Assembly (NCBI GenBank): GCA_964647905.1
Contig: CAZYJR010000013.1
Location: 1 to 64,000, forward strand
Source of the DNA: CAZYJR01 sp964647905
GTDB lineage: Bacteria; Desulfobacterota; DSM-4660; Desulfatiglandales; HGW-15
Length of the DNA stretch: 64,000 nt
Direction: 5' to 3'
This document shows, one piece after another, positions 40,001 through 49,408 of this stretch. A program made the translations under genes and the position numbers. The notes under the pieces are model-generated. The model made no database searches, was not told the DNA's origin, and saw only the letters and a list, made by a program, of their open reading frames with translations. Positions within the stretch are counted from its first letter, which is position 1. Each line of letters opens with the position of its first letter.

Positions 40001-42700
40001 TCAAAAACCAGGCAGCTTGAACTTCATGGTGACCTCGCCCGTCTCGGGGTCCAGGCGGATCATGCGGTCCTGATCGTCCGCTTCAGCGAGCTTTCGGCCG
40101 GTCGCCATCTCCATCAGGCCGCTTATGAAGGCCATGCCCGAGTTCAGGACCGCCTCCACTTTTTCCGCGGGCTGCCCGGCCAACGGCGAAACTCCCTCTT
40201 CAACCGCCCCGTGACCCCCGCCGGCTTCCGCCGGGGCCCCCGACTCTTCGGTCTCGTCGCCCGAAGCCGCGGGCGGCCCCTCATCCTCTTCTTCGCCAAG
40301 GGCCCGGGGGTTGAGGAAATGCGGCGTGTCCTCGGAAATGCTCTCGCCGGGTATGGCCTCATAGTCCAAGAGCTCCTCGCTCAGCTCCTCGCCCATCATC
40401 TTTCTAAGCTGGTAGAGCATCTCGTTTCGTCTCTCGCGGGAGAACTCCACCGTATCCACTCCGCCGTCGAACACACCCGTGAAGAGCTCGGTCTTCAGCT
40501 GAATCCCGGCCAGGATTTTTTCCTCTATGCTGTTCTTGGCGATCAGATTGACCACATTGACCTTCTTGCTGGCCTGCCCTATACGGTTTACCCTGCCGAT
40601 CCGCTGGTTCAGCCGAGCCGGGTTCCAGGGCGGCTCGAAGTTGATCACGCAATCGGCGGCCTGGAGATTTAGCCCTGTACCCCCTGAGTCAGTGGACAAG
40701 AACACCTTGCACTCGGGGTTATGGGTGAACTCGTCGATCAGGGCCTGCCGCTTGTTGACCGGGACCTTGCCGCTCAGTTCCACAAAGGGGATGCCTTTTC
40801 TCGAGAGTCGCCGTGCGATCAGGTAGGTCATGGTGGTCCACTCGCTGAAGACCACGGTCTTGCGGCCGCCCTGGACCACGAGTTCGTCGAGGATGTCCTC
40901 GAGCTCCTCCAGCTTGGGAGAGATGTTGGTCTCACGGTCGATCAGGTAGGTGGAGTCGCACACGGAGCGCATCCTGAGGAGAAGCACCTGTATCCGGCGA
41001 ACGTCCACCGGGGTGAGAAACTTCTTGTTCAGGATGGGCAACAGGGACTGCATGTAGCCGCCGTGGATCTCGGCCTGCTGCACTGTCAGGTCTATATAGT
41101 AGTTGTTTACGATCTCCTCGGGGAGATCGGAGAGGACCTCCTCCTTTTTCCGCCTCACTACGATATTCTTCAGCTTTTCGTGCAGGAGATCGAGGTTTCG
41201 GTAGCCCACGATCCGGTCCTTCTTGCGGCGGCTCAAGAGGAAGTGGTCCGCGGCAAAGCGCCATAGGGGCGAGAGCATGTATGGGTCAAGGAACTGGACA
41301 ATGGAATAGACGTCCTCCAAGCGGTTTTCCAGCGGGGTGCCGGTCAGGACCAGGGCGTGCTTTCTGGGCAGGCGCTTGACCGCATCAGCCGTCTTGGTAG
41401 TGAAATTCTTTATGCGCTGGGCCTCGTCCAGGATTATCAAGTCCGGCTTGAACCGGGAGAGAACGAAACCGTCTCTCAGAACGGCCTCGTAATTGGTGAT
41501 CTTGAACAGGCTGGGGTCTTCACGGTAGATGCGCTGCCTGGCCCTGGGGCTGCCGGCCACCACCACCGCGCTCTCGCCGGTGAACCGCTCCACCTCGCGC
41601 CTCCACTGCTCTTTTAGAGAGGCCAGGGTTATCACCAAGACGCGCTTGAAACCGAAGAGTTCTTTCTTGAGTATGGCCAGGGCTATACCCTGAAGGGTCT
41701 TACCCAGGCCCATCTCGTCGCCGATCAGGGCCGCCTTCCTGTAAAAGGCGAACCTTACGCCTTCTTCCTGGTACGGATAGAGTTTGGTCTTCAGTGCGGA
41801 AAGGGGAGGGAGCGGCTCCAAGGAGCGCTCCCTCACTTCCCGGTCCAAGAGGTGGGCATCCACCCTCCGGAGCACCTCTTCCCGTACGCATACCCTCTTG
41901 TAGGGGCCGGCCTCGGATAGGAATGAAACCATGTCCCCTAGATCCGCCCTGGAAAAGCGGCCTTCCAGGTCAAAATAGGCCTCAAGGACCGGCTGCAACT
42001 CGGCGGTCTCATCCGCCGGCCGCTCCGAGAAGAGCCGGGGGGCGCCGCTGACCGCATCCCAGTAGACATCCACAAAGGGGAACCGCTCCCCGTTCCGCCT
42101 GCCGGTGGCCCCCGCCCTGCGGAAGTGGTCGATCAAGAAGAAGAGATGCTTGCAGGTGCCCAGACCGTTGGTGTTGAAGTCCGGGCATGAGCAGTGGCCG
42201 CGGCCCTGCTCGGGGTCGTGCAGGGTGACCACGTACCGGCGGCCGTCCTTGCTCTCCAATAGATGGTCCCCTTTAAGCATTTCACCCGGGGTAACGGTGA
42301 AAGACTCGCTCTTGGCGCGGCTGCGGCGGTCCTCAAGGGCCTTTTCCCTTATTTCCTCCGGACTCAGGAAGTCCCCCTCCTTTTCAGCGTGAGTCACGCC
42401 CACCCCCTTTGAGCCAGTCTCCAGGCGGTCCAGGGCGTCCAGCATGACCGCCACCACATGCTTGCAACCTGCTCCGGGATAAGGGCAATCGCAGGTGTAG
42501 GCTACTCTCCCTTCCCGTATCTCGAGCTCACTGACATAGTCCCCATGGGCGCCGTCCACCTCATAAGAGAATCTACCGGCTTCGCAGTCGGCCTCCCGGC
42601 ACACAAAGGCGCCGTACTCATATATTCTCCGCCCCCGGGCAAAAATCACCTCGGTATCGGCCACATTCCGCCGCACATAGTCCAGATCCACTCCCGCCAT
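40001..42700 (-). CDS. SNF2-family DEAD/DEAH helicase with SWIM zinc fingers
   Basis: 899 residues. The N-terminal part has a SWIM finger 'CDCPYPGAGCKHVVAVML' (residues 70-90) and a second SWIM-like 'CSCPDFNTNGLGTCKHLFF' (about 170-190). The SNF2 ATPase follows: motif I 'IGDEMGLGKTLQGIAL', motif II 'LIILDEAQRIKNF', motif III 'VLTGTPLENRLEDV', and the C-terminal helicase motifs 'STDSGGTGLNLQAADCVINF' and 'QRIGRVNRIGQASKKVNVVN'. The acidic tail is low-complexity. Such proteins remodel protein-DNA complexes; bacterial roles are unclear. AAAGGAGG precedes the ATG. It appears to be transcribed alone. Confidence 0.9.
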   Translation of the reverse strand: MAGVDLDYVRRNVADTEVIFARGRRIYEYGAFVCREADCEAGRFSYEVDGAHGDYVSELEIREGRVAYTCDCPYPGAGCKHVVAVMLDALDRLETGSKGVGVTHAEKEGDFLSPEEIREKALEDRRSRAKSESFTVTPGEMLKGDHLLESKDGRRYVVTLHDPEQGRGHCSCPDFNTNGLGTCKHLFFLIDHFRRAGATGRRNGERFPFVDVYWDAVSGAPRLFSERPADETAELQPVLEAYFDLEGRFSRADLGDMVSFLSEAGPYKRVCVREEVLRRVDAHLLDREVRERSLEPLPPLSALKTKLYPYQEEGVRFAFYRKAALIGDEMGLGKTLQGIALAILKKELFGFKRVLVITLASLKEQWRREVERFTGESAVVVAGSPRARQRIYREDPSLFKITNYEAVLRDGFVLSRFKPDLIILDEAQRIKNFTTKTADAVKRLPRKHALVLTGTPLENRLEDVYSIVQFLDPYMLSPLWRFAADHFLLSRRKKDRIVGYRNLDLLHEKLKNIVVRRKKEEVLSDLPEEIVNNYYIDLTVQQAEIHGGYMQSLLPILNKKFLTPVDVRRIQVLLLRMRSVCDSTYLIDRETNISPKLEELEDILDELVVQGGRKTVVFSEWTTMTYLIARRLSRKGIPFVELSGKVPVNKRQALIDEFTHNPECKVFLSTDSGGTGLNLQAADCVINFEPPWNPARLNQRIGRVNRIGQASKKVNVVNLIAKNSIEEKILAGIQLKTELFTGVFDGGVDTVEFSRERRNEMLYQLRKMMGEELSEELLDYEAIPGESISEDTPHFLNPRALGEEEDEGPPAASGDETEESGAPAEAGGGHGAVEEGVSPLAGQPAEKVEAVLNSGMAFISGLMEMATGRKLAEADDQDRMIRLDPETGEVTMKFKLPGF

Positions 42701-42942
42701 TGACAGCCCTCCTTTAATCCCGTCTCTTCCCGGGACAACACATACGGTTCATCGACCGGATATTCTTCCCACCAACCCCATCCCGAGTCAAGTCAAGCCC
42801 GTACCCGGGGAAGGGATAACCCTTCGGTGGCGGTCAATCTTAAGCATAGAACTGAGAGAATTTTGCTAAGGCTTGAGGGCCTTCCCGAGTTTGGAGGCTC
42901 GCGGCCGTCATGGCCGTGTATCTCCGGGGGTTGCAGATTCAT

Positions 42943-43545
42943 TTACCTGAAGGCGTGCATCCACCGGTCGGTCGGATCATCGAATTGAACACTCCGCTTA
43001 TCGAACTTGTCCGGACCGTAGGAACCACCGAGCCATTGCACAGTGCCCTCATACTCATCGTGATCAGGATTGGAGATGATCTCCAGGAGGCTGTAATATC
43101 CATACACGCCGCCGCAATCCTCCGGAGGACATGCCCGGCGGCCTCCGGTGCAGGCCGGGTAATCCTTTTCTCGCTCGCTGGGGAAGACCTTCTCCAAGGC
43201 CACGGAGTGCTCCCAACCGTCTCCAAAGTCGTACTCGTATGCAGCCTTGCGGTTCATCAGTGTGAATAACGCGGTTATGGGAACCCTCCACCCCGGGAGT
43301 ACCTCGGAGACATCTCCAAACTCTTCTCCGTGTGGCATCCCCACAAGCATACGAGTCTTGGTCAGCGGATCCCTTATATCAAACTGGTGGAGATGATAAT
43401 CGAGCCAGCCCATAGAGTCCTGGATTGCTACGTGGAGATCCCAGAACGAATATGTGCAAGGTACTTGGATTCTCCTCCAAATCGGAGGTTTTATCCCCTT
43501 GAGGGTAACTTTGAATTGAAGCACATGGTCGAATTTACCTCTCAT
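42943..43545 (-). CDS. Plasmid pRiA4b ORF-3-like protein
   Basis: 200 residues. 'FKVTLKGIKPPIWRRIQVP', 'FWDLHVAIQDSMGWLDYHLH', 'YEYDFGDGWEHSVALEK', 'YPACTGGRRACPPEDCGG' and 'LLEIISNPDHDEYE' match the family, which occurs on plasmids, in IS1096-like contexts and in chromosomes. Function unknown. GC content is lower than the flanking helicase gene's. The 242-base spacer before the helicase gene shows nothing recognisable. Confidence 0.85.
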   Translation of the reverse strand: MRGKFDHVLQFKVTLKGIKPPIWRRIQVPCTYSFWDLHVAIQDSMGWLDYHLHQFDIRDPLTKTRMLVGMPHGEEFGDVSEVLPGWRVPITALFTLMNRKAAYEYDFGDGWEHSVALEKVFPSEREKDYPACTGGRRACPPEDCGGVYGYYSLLEIISNPDHDEYEGTVQWLGGSYGPDKFDKRSVQFDDPTDRWMHAFR

Positions 43546-43632
43546 AGCATTCCTCCTTCATTTATTATATCTTTTTTGACTAAAGGATAAGACCTGATAA
43601 ATGCCGTAGGAGCATAATTGAGAGGCCTCTAA

Positions 43633-44031
43633 TCAGCCGTATACGCGCAGGCCGATAATGGGGGCCATGGCGTCGAAATCTCTGTCGTTGTGTAGCAGTG
43701 ACAGGTCTTGTTCCAGGGCGATCTGAGCAATCATGCAATCAAAGGTGCTTCGGATAGTCACGCCTTTATTTCTGCAGGTAAAATAAATGCGTGCTGCCTC
43801 CCCATAGGATTTTACCGGATCGGCGGGATGAAAAAAGCGCTGGGTGGACAGATAATCTTTGAGCAGGGCATATTCTTTCTCCGACTGGGCGCCCTGCAAT
43901 ACTTCCTGGTAAATTACGGAAGAAATGCCAAACGGGACCTCATGGGCCAAGACTTCCCTGAACCGGGCAACAGGTCTGCTGTCAACCCCCTTGAAAAAAT
44001 CGATCAATACCGACGTATCAACGAAAATCAT
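43633..44031 (-). CDS. vapC: PIN-domain toxin, VapC-type
   Basis: 132 residues with the PIN acidic residues in order: Asp in 'MIFVDTSVLIDFFKG', Glu in 'SSVIYQEVLQGAQ', Asp in 'STFDCMIAQIAL' and Asp in 'LLHNDRDFDAMAP'. VapC toxins are Mg2+-dependent ribonucleases that cut tRNA or rRNA. The start overlaps the antitoxin stop by 4 bases. The module looks intact, unlike the PIN remnant at 24199. Confidence 0.9.
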   Translation of the reverse strand: MIFVDTSVLIDFFKGVDSRPVARFREVLAHEVPFGISSVIYQEVLQGAQSEKEYALLKDYLSTQRFFHPADPVKSYGEAARIYFTCRNKGVTIRSTFDCMIAQIALEQDLSLLHNDRDFDAMAPIIGLRVYG

Positions 44032-44228
44032 GACCCCTGGCGAAGGCTCTTGTAGTCATAGCCGTCCCTGAATTCAATGCCCCCCTCCAGCTCCAAAAGG
44101 TTTTTCCGCCTCCTGGACCTGACGTACTCCTCTAGGGCAGCGGCAATCAATTCCTTCCTGGTCCTTGCGCCGCTGAGCTTCATGGCCTCTTGCAGCAGCT
44201 CATCATCAATGACAATATTTGTCCGCAT
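44028..44228 (-). CDS. vapB: Ribbon-helix-helix antitoxin, VapB-type
   Basis: 66 residues from the ATG at 44228 (AGAGGTG upstream); longer in-frame starts to 44279 would run through the promoter. 'MRTNIVIDDELLQEAMKLSG' and 'ARTRKELIAAALEEYVRSRR' give a clear ribbon-helix-helix DNA-binding domain, and the tail ('NLLELEGGIEFRDGYDYKSL') is the part that usually wraps the toxin. It neutralises VapC and represses the operon. Confidence 0.9.
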   Translation of the reverse strand: MRTNIVIDDELLQEAMKLSGARTRKELIAAALEEYVRSRRRKNLLELEGGIEFRDGYDYKSLRQGS

Positions 44229-44250
44229 AACACACCTCTTTATACCCCTA

Positions 44251-44279
44251 AGAATACATATGGACATACACGTTGTCAA
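44251..44279 (-). promoter_or_regulatory. Promoter of the vapBC operon
   Basis: TTGACA (44274-44279) and TATTCT (44251-44256) on the minus strand are 17 bases apart. The spacer contains TGTATGTCCATATGTA, an imperfect inverted repeat suited to VapB binding. Confidence 0.65.
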
Positions 44280-44403
44280 GCACAGCTGTTTCCTCTGTAG
44301 GCTCCGGAGTTTTTACAACTATACAGAATGGATAACCGCTCGGTTTCCCGGGCCGGGTAACCAACAAGCCTCAAAGTTCACCTGAAGTCCACAAACCCGC
44401 AGG

Positions 44404-46584
44404 TCATTGTGCTAGCCTTGGAAGAAATTGCTCATTTCTGCCCTGGAAACTCGATAGTGCCGAGAACTCATTTATGGACGGGCACTCACTAGGAGCCTCC
44501 TGGGACAAGGTGTCCAGGCCCTCCCTGAGCTCCCTTCGGCTGGCCTCCAACTCCCTGCCCAGGTCCTCGGCCTTCCGCCTCCTCTCCCGGAGCTCGGAGT
44601 ACCGCTCTCTGATCCCCTCCTGGTCTTGGACCCAGGCGCGCATCTCTCTGGGCCTGAGAGGCGAGATCCCGGCAGGCACCCAGAGCCCCTCCCAGGAAGC
44701 CAGAATCTCTTCCTTTTCCGCCTCCGCGGCCTCCAGCTTCGCCTTGACCCGCTCCAGCCGGTCGCCCCCGGCCTCCTTGTCGGAAATGAGCTTGGCCTTC
44801 CTAGCCACCCGCTCGGCCTCGCGCCTCAGCCGGTCGGCCAGGTCGTCCACCCGCCGGACCCTACCCTCATAGGCCTCGGCCGGGTTCCCTGAGGACTTCC
44901 CGCCCTCCGGGGCCGCATTACCTTCCAGCAGCCTCCGCACCACTGACCAGGTCTCTTCCCTCAGCCTTCGAGCCTCGTAGAGGTCCTCCTCCGAAGGGAC
45001 CTCGCCCTCGAGCTCCAGCTCGTCCAGCCTCCGCCCGGACTCCGCCAAGGCCTCTTCAAGCCCCATGCATTCGTCTCTCAGGCCGGAGATCTCTCTTTCG
45101 GCCCGCTCCAGGCGCTGATCAAACCCGTCCATGGCCGCCTTGGAAGGCAGGGGCAACCGCTCCAGATCCTCCAGGCCGCCCCGCCACAAGGTCTGTCTTT
45201 GGAGGGCGGTCTCCAGGGAGCGGAGGGAGATCTCTATCCCGGCAAGCTCCTCATGGTAATGACCCTCCAGGGCCGAGGTCTTGGAGGCCCTATCCAGTGC
45301 GAGCTCCAGCCGTGTTACGTCCGCCGGGGTCCTGGATGCGACCAGCTCCTCTTCCACGGCCTCCAGGCGCGCTGCCGCCCTGGAGACCGAGGTCCGGGCG
45401 CTCTCCAGGCGCTCCATTATGCGCTCATACTCCTTGCCGAGCTCTTGTATCCCGACCCTCTCCTGCTTCTTGAGTTTTAGGCCCCCCGCCTGATCCAGGT
45501 CCAGGTCGTCGCGGAGCCCGGACAGCATGTCCCTTGCCTCGGCCCTCAGGATGTCCCTGGTTGTCCGGAGGTCGCGCCTGTCCTTGGCGGCCTTCTGGAT
45601 GCTCCCCAGCTCCTTGTAGCAGTCCTCGATCAGCTCGGCCCGAGAGAGCAGCGCCTGGTCGACCCGGAGCCGCTCCATGCCCTGAACGGTCTCCTCGAGG
45701 TCCTTAGCCACCTGGTCCCGGGTGCTCTCGGCCACCCGGAGCTCAGCCAGGGCTTGATGCCTCCGATCCGCGAAATCTTCGGGCAGGAGTACGGCCCCTG
45801 AACAGGACCTCAGCTCCTCCAGGCGCTCCTTGCGCTTTGATATGAGGGGAAGGGCGTCCCGTATTCGCTCCAGGCGGTTCCGCTCGGCTTCTTTGCCGCC
45901 AAGTTCCTTGTCCAACGCTTCTCTACGATCAAGGGCCTCTCGAAGCCCGGCCTCGTGCCGCTCCCACTCCTGACCCGGCAGCTCCGCCTCTCGTATGAGC
46001 TTTCGCTTCTCTTTGAGCTCTGAGATCGCCCTGTTTATCTCCCTGGTGGAGGCGGCCGGGGTGAAAAGGGCCTCGGCCTCGGACTGGAGCTCCGCCTGGA
46101 CCTTTCGAAGGCCGGAGATGCCCGCACCGGCGGCAAAAAGGGCCCGGCCCACGTCTCCTCCCCCGCGAATTATCTCCTCCCCGCCGCGCACCAGGCCCGC
46201 GTGGCCAATCCCGAATACGGTGGCGAAGACGTCCTCGCCTATCCCGCCCATGAAATCTTGAAACCACCCCTCGTCCACCGGAGTGTCGTCCCCGGTGTAA
46301 CGAAGGGTGTTGGCATTACCTTTTCTGCGTATCACATGGATGGTGCCGCCGTCGCTGTGTCTCAGAACCGCGCCTATCCGCATCTTTTTGTAGGGGTGGA
46401 TGAAGTCGTCGGACGACCGGGCGGGGATGCCGTAGAGCATTTGGCGGAGGGCCCTCAGGGCGGAGCTCTTGCCCGCCTCGTTGAGGCCGTAGAGGAGATG
46501 CAGGCCTTCTTTACCCGCGCTCAAGTCCAGGCTGAGGTCGGTGAAGGGCCCGAAGGCCAGGAGATCGAGCCTCAGGATCTTCAT
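44404..46584 (-). CDS. SbcC/YhaN-like AAA ATPase, C-terminally truncated
   Basis: 726 residues from the ATG at 46584. The N-terminus has 'KILRLDLLAFGPFTDLSLDL' and Walker A 'YGLNEAGKSSALRALRQMLY', then long coiled coils. YhaN-like relatives usually exceed 1000 residues and return to a second ATPase half with signature and Walker B; both are missing. The reading frame ends in about 26 codons supplied by a repeat shared with 53238-53300, so the 3' part was lost when that element arrived or through a later deletion. It overlaps the SbcD-like gene by 4 bases. The product is unlikely to work as an ATPase. Confidence 0.8.
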   Translation of the reverse strand: MKILRLDLLAFGPFTDLSLDLSAGKEGLHLLYGLNEAGKSSALRALRQMLYGIPARSSDDFIHPYKKMRIGAVLRHSDGGTIHVIRRKGNANTLRYTGDDTPVDEGWFQDFMGGIGEDVFATVFGIGHAGLVRGGEEIIRGGGDVGRALFAAGAGISGLRKVQAELQSEAEALFTPAASTREINRAISELKEKRKLIREAELPGQEWERHEAGLREALDRREALDKELGGKEAERNRLERIRDALPLISKRKERLEELRSCSGAVLLPEDFADRRHQALAELRVAESTRDQVAKDLEETVQGMERLRVDQALLSRAELIEDCYKELGSIQKAAKDRRDLRTTRDILRAEARDMLSGLRDDLDLDQAGGLKLKKQERVGIQELGKEYERIMERLESARTSVSRAAARLEAVEEELVASRTPADVTRLELALDRASKTSALEGHYHEELAGIEISLRSLETALQRQTLWRGGLEDLERLPLPSKAAMDGFDQRLERAEREISGLRDECMGLEEALAESGRRLDELELEGEVPSEEDLYEARRLREETWSVVRRLLEGNAAPEGGKSSGNPAEAYEGRVRRVDDLADRLRREAERVARKAKLISDKEAGGDRLERVKAKLEAAEAEKEEILASWEGLWVPAGISPLRPREMRAWVQDQEGIRERYSELRERRRKAEDLGRELEASRRELREGLDTLSQEAPSECPSINEFSALSSFQGRNEQFLPRLAQ
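44416..44478 (-). repeat. 63-bp partial copy of the MITE-like element
   Basis: The reverse complement matches 53238-53300 at 61 of 63 bases, from TCCATAAATGAGTTCT to AATTTCTTCCAAGG. Beyond CCAAGG the two loci diverge, so this copy lacks the inner and far ends of the 180-bp element. It forms the 3' end of the truncated ATPase frame. Confidence 0.85.
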
Positions 46585-47858
46585 CGCCCGCCCTCTTCCT
46601 TGATCAGGCGCTTTACAAGCATGGGCCTTACCCGCTCCAAGATTCCGCGGATCCAATCCGGATCACCGAGCCGAGAGGCTCCCCCCTCCTGCTTCAGCTC
46701 ACGGGGGAGCTTTCGATCGAGGTCCTCCAGGACTCGGCCCAGGGCTTTGAGCTCTTCGGGGTCGGAGGCCAGCTCGTCCATGGTATCCAGGAGCTCGCGG
46801 ACCGGGCCGCTGCCGGCCCAGGCTGAGCCCGGATCCAGCGGGGGGGCGGTCCGGACCTTCACCTTCTCCACGTACACCCTGCCCCCGCCCGCATCCAGGA
46901 CCGCGGCACGGATCTCCTCGGTCCATCGGTCGGTATCGGACGCCAGTTCGTCATGGGCCCCGGATTCACCGGTGATCTCCACCCGAACGGCTAGAGGAAG
47001 GCTTGGATTCTCTCCCAAGAGCCCCTCGAGATGCTCAATCACCAAGTCCACCACCCCGTAGCCGTCGCCGGCCCCTGATGCGTCGATTTTCAGGATGAAC
47101 CAGCGGGCCACATCAAGCGTCCTGAAATCCGCTCTTGCCCGGCCGTGCTGATCCACCTCCACCAGCATGCACCCCTTTGGACCGCTCTCTCCGGGGTGAC
47201 GGCCCTGGGCGTTTCCGGGGAATACCACGGGCGGATCATGGTGCAGGATCTCCCGCTGGTGTACATGCCCCAGGGCCCAGTACTCATAACCCTTGGAAAG
47301 GAGCCCTTGCATCGTGCAAGGGGCGTAGGGCTCGTGGCCTTCCCGCCCGGTGGCGCAGGTATGGAGCAGCCCTATATTGAAGCGGCCCTCTGCCCGCTCC
47401 GGATAGCCGGCCGAGAGATCCCGCCTGACAGAAGGGGAGGCGAAGCTCTGCCCGTGGATCGCCACGTCCGGGTCGCTCAACAGGAAGGTCTGCGGCTCAT
47501 CCGCAGGGAAGAGCTCCACCCCCTCTGGCAGCCTGAGCGTCTTGGTGATCCTGCTCGCCGCATCGTGGTTGCCCGCGATGATGAACACCCGTATGCCGGC
47601 CTCCCTGAGCCTTCTAACCTGTGAGATGAAGAAGAGCCCGGTGTTATAGTCCTTCCAATCCCCATCGTAGAGGTCCCCGGCTATCAGCACGAAGGCGGCC
47701 TGCTCGGAGACGGCCAGGCCCACCAGGTTCTCCAGGGCCCGGCGGGTGGCACCCCGGAGCTCCTCCACCGGGGCCCCTTCGTACTCCTCCAGCCCGCGCA
47801 TGGGGCTGTCCAGATGAAGATCCGCTGCATGAAGGAACTTGAACTCCGAAGGCGGCAT
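46581..47858 (-). CDS. SbcD/YhaO-like DNA repair exonuclease (metallophosphoesterase)
   Basis: 425 residues from the ATG at 47858 (GGAGG ten bases upstream); a TTG two codons earlier is possible. The metallophosphoesterase motifs are complete: 'FLHAADLHLDSP', 'FVLIAGDLYDG', 'RVFIIAGNHDAASR', 'NIGLLHTCATG' and 'YWALGHVHQREI'. Such proteins are Mn2+-dependent nucleases that act with an SbcC/Rad50-like ATPase, here the next gene, which is truncated. The complex is therefore probably inactive or uses another ATPase. Confidence 0.88.
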   Translation of the reverse strand: MPPSEFKFLHAADLHLDSPMRGLEEYEGAPVEELRGATRRALENLVGLAVSEQAAFVLIAGDLYDGDWKDYNTGLFFISQVRRLREAGIRVFIIAGNHDAASRITKTLRLPEGVELFPADEPQTFLLSDPDVAIHGQSFASPSVRRDLSAGYPERAEGRFNIGLLHTCATGREGHEPYAPCTMQGLLSKGYEYWALGHVHQREILHHDPPVVFPGNAQGRHPGESGPKGCMLVEVDQHGRARADFRTLDVARWFILKIDASGAGDGYGVVDLVIEHLEGLLGENPSLPLAVRVEITGESGAHDELASDTDRWTEEIRAAVLDAGGGRVYVEKVKVRTAPPLDPGSAWAGSGPVRELLDTMDELASDPEELKALGRVLEDLDRKLPRELKQEGGASRLGDPDWIRGILERVRPMLVKRLIKEEGGR

Positions 47859-47904
47859 GCTCAATTATCCTCCATTCCACTGAAACCGTACTCGATGGAT
47901 CGAT

Positions 47905-49404
47905 TCATTGATCACCCACAGCCCGGCCGAGGCGGGCCGAATCACGTGCGGGCTGCCTGGAAAAGCCCTTGAATTCCCCCTCCCAGACAGGGTCCATGGT
48001 CCTTTTCAGCTCCTCGTCATATGCGGACAGGCCCTCGTGATAGGCCCTGTCCTCCATTGCCTCGGCGGCAAAGTCGTCCGAGGGGCGAACCCCCGAATAC
48101 CCCTCCAGGATTCCTTGTACCACTTCGTGGTGGTCCCTGATGGGGCATGGGAGGATCAGATTGCCTTTTTCCGCGCTCGACCTCTTGTAGGCGTAGCGGT
48201 CCTGCCAGTCCCTGATGCTCTTGAAGTAGTTCGAATACAGGATGTCATCGAGGCTTCCTCCCCTTTCGTAGACCTCCAGGACATTGTCACGGTGGTAGGG
48301 TATGAACACGCAGGGCATGACGTTTCCGTTCCAGTCAATGTAGAGGTACCCCCCGTTCCTGCCCGCGGCCAGGCACCCGTCCGTCATCACCCCCTGGTTC
48401 CAGAAGTCAATGTAATTGTATCCACCCTCCTTGATGGCCCATACATTCCTCCTGAACATCTCGAGCCTCTCTTCCGGGTTCACCATATCTTTCAGGGTAT
48501 AGCCCCGGCCGATGGGCATGTACTGAAACAGCCAGCCGTAGAAGACCCCCTGCTCATCAAAACAGAACCTCAGAAAATCTCTGCTGGTGACCTCGTCCCA
48601 ATTGTCCCGCGTCGCTTCCACGGAGATGCCGAAGGGGACCCCGGCCTCCCTCAGGAGCTCGAAGGCTTGGAGGATCTTCCTGAAGGTCCCCTTGCCGCGC
48701 CTCCGGTCGGTCTTTTCCTCGAAGCCCTCCAGGGAGACGGCCGGCGTGATATTGCCGGCCTCTGCCATCCGTTCGGCCAGGGAGCGGTCGATCAGGGTTC
48801 CGTTGGTATACACCATGAAGAAGTTGTCATAGTTTTCCCGGGCAAGGTCCAACAGGCCCTTGCCATTGGAATCCCACAAAAAGGGCTCCCCTCCGGAGAC
48901 CACGGTAAAGCGTGAATGCCAAAGGGCCGTCTTCTCCCTGACGATCCTGTGGGCGACATCATAGGGCAACGAGTTACCGGTACCGGCCGCGCTCCCTGCG
49001 TAGCATCCGGGACAGCTCAGGTTGCACCGGCGGGTGGGGCTCAGCACGATGAAGCTCGGATAGACCGACTCCTCCTTGTTCAGCTCCGACCTAAACTCTC
49101 TATGGGAGATGTCCTCCACGAATACGTTCCTCACGAATACCTTGACCATCCTGCGAAACACCGCCGGGCTCATCATGCCGCTCCGCAGGTGATGTTCAGT
49201 AGTCCTCATGAGGTTCTTGACAAAGTGAAACTTGAGCTCCTGGGCCGGCCTCAGGGAGTCCTTCTCCTCTTCCACGATGGCCGTCCACAGCCTCTCCTCG
49301 GCCTTCTTGACCAGGAAGCTCATGACAGGTTTCTTGTCGGCTATCCACACCACCAAGTCGATGAATCTGCTCCATGCCTCAGTGGTTGCAGCCTTGCCTT
49401 TCAT
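47905..49404 (-). CDS. Radical SAM enzyme linked to a 2-hydroxyacyl-CoA dehydratase operon
   Basis: 499 residues from the ATG at 49404 (GGGGGTGAG upstream). About 125 helical residues precede the cluster motif 'CNLSCPGC' (near residue 137) and 'TVVSGGEPFLW'. The C-terminal region has cysteines that could hold an auxiliary cluster ('GCLAAGRNGG', 'GNVMPCVFIPYHR', 'LILPCPIRDHH'). It is 4 bases downstream of the dehydratase activator gene, so it belongs to that operon. Its reaction is unknown; a maturation role or chemistry on the same substrate are possibilities. Confidence 0.82.
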   Translation of the reverse strand: MKGKAATTEAWSRFIDLVVWIADKKPVMSFLVKKAEERLWTAIVEEEKDSLRPAQELKFHFVKNLMRTTEHHLRSGMMSPAVFRRMVKVFVRNVFVEDISHREFRSELNKEESVYPSFIVLSPTRRCNLSCPGCYAGSAAGTGNSLPYDVAHRIVREKTALWHSRFTVVSGGEPFLWDSNGKGLLDLARENYDNFFMVYTNGTLIDRSLAERMAEAGNITPAVSLEGFEEKTDRRRGKGTFRKILQAFELLREAGVPFGISVEATRDNWDEVTSRDFLRFCFDEQGVFYGWLFQYMPIGRGYTLKDMVNPEERLEMFRRNVWAIKEGGYNYIDFWNQGVMTDGCLAAGRNGGYLYIDWNGNVMPCVFIPYHRDNVLEVYERGGSLDDILYSNYFKSIRDWQDRYAYKRSSAEKGNLILPCPIRDHHEVVQGILEGYSGVRPSDDFAAEAMEDRAYHEGLSAYDEELKRTMDPVWEGEFKGFSRQPARDSARLGRAVGDQ

Positions 49405-49408
49405 GGTC

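Noticed and set aside
44281..44403. Possible gene between vapB and the truncated ATPase
   Set aside because: No frame with a ribosome-binding site or recognisable family; probably the debris of the lost ATPase 3' end.
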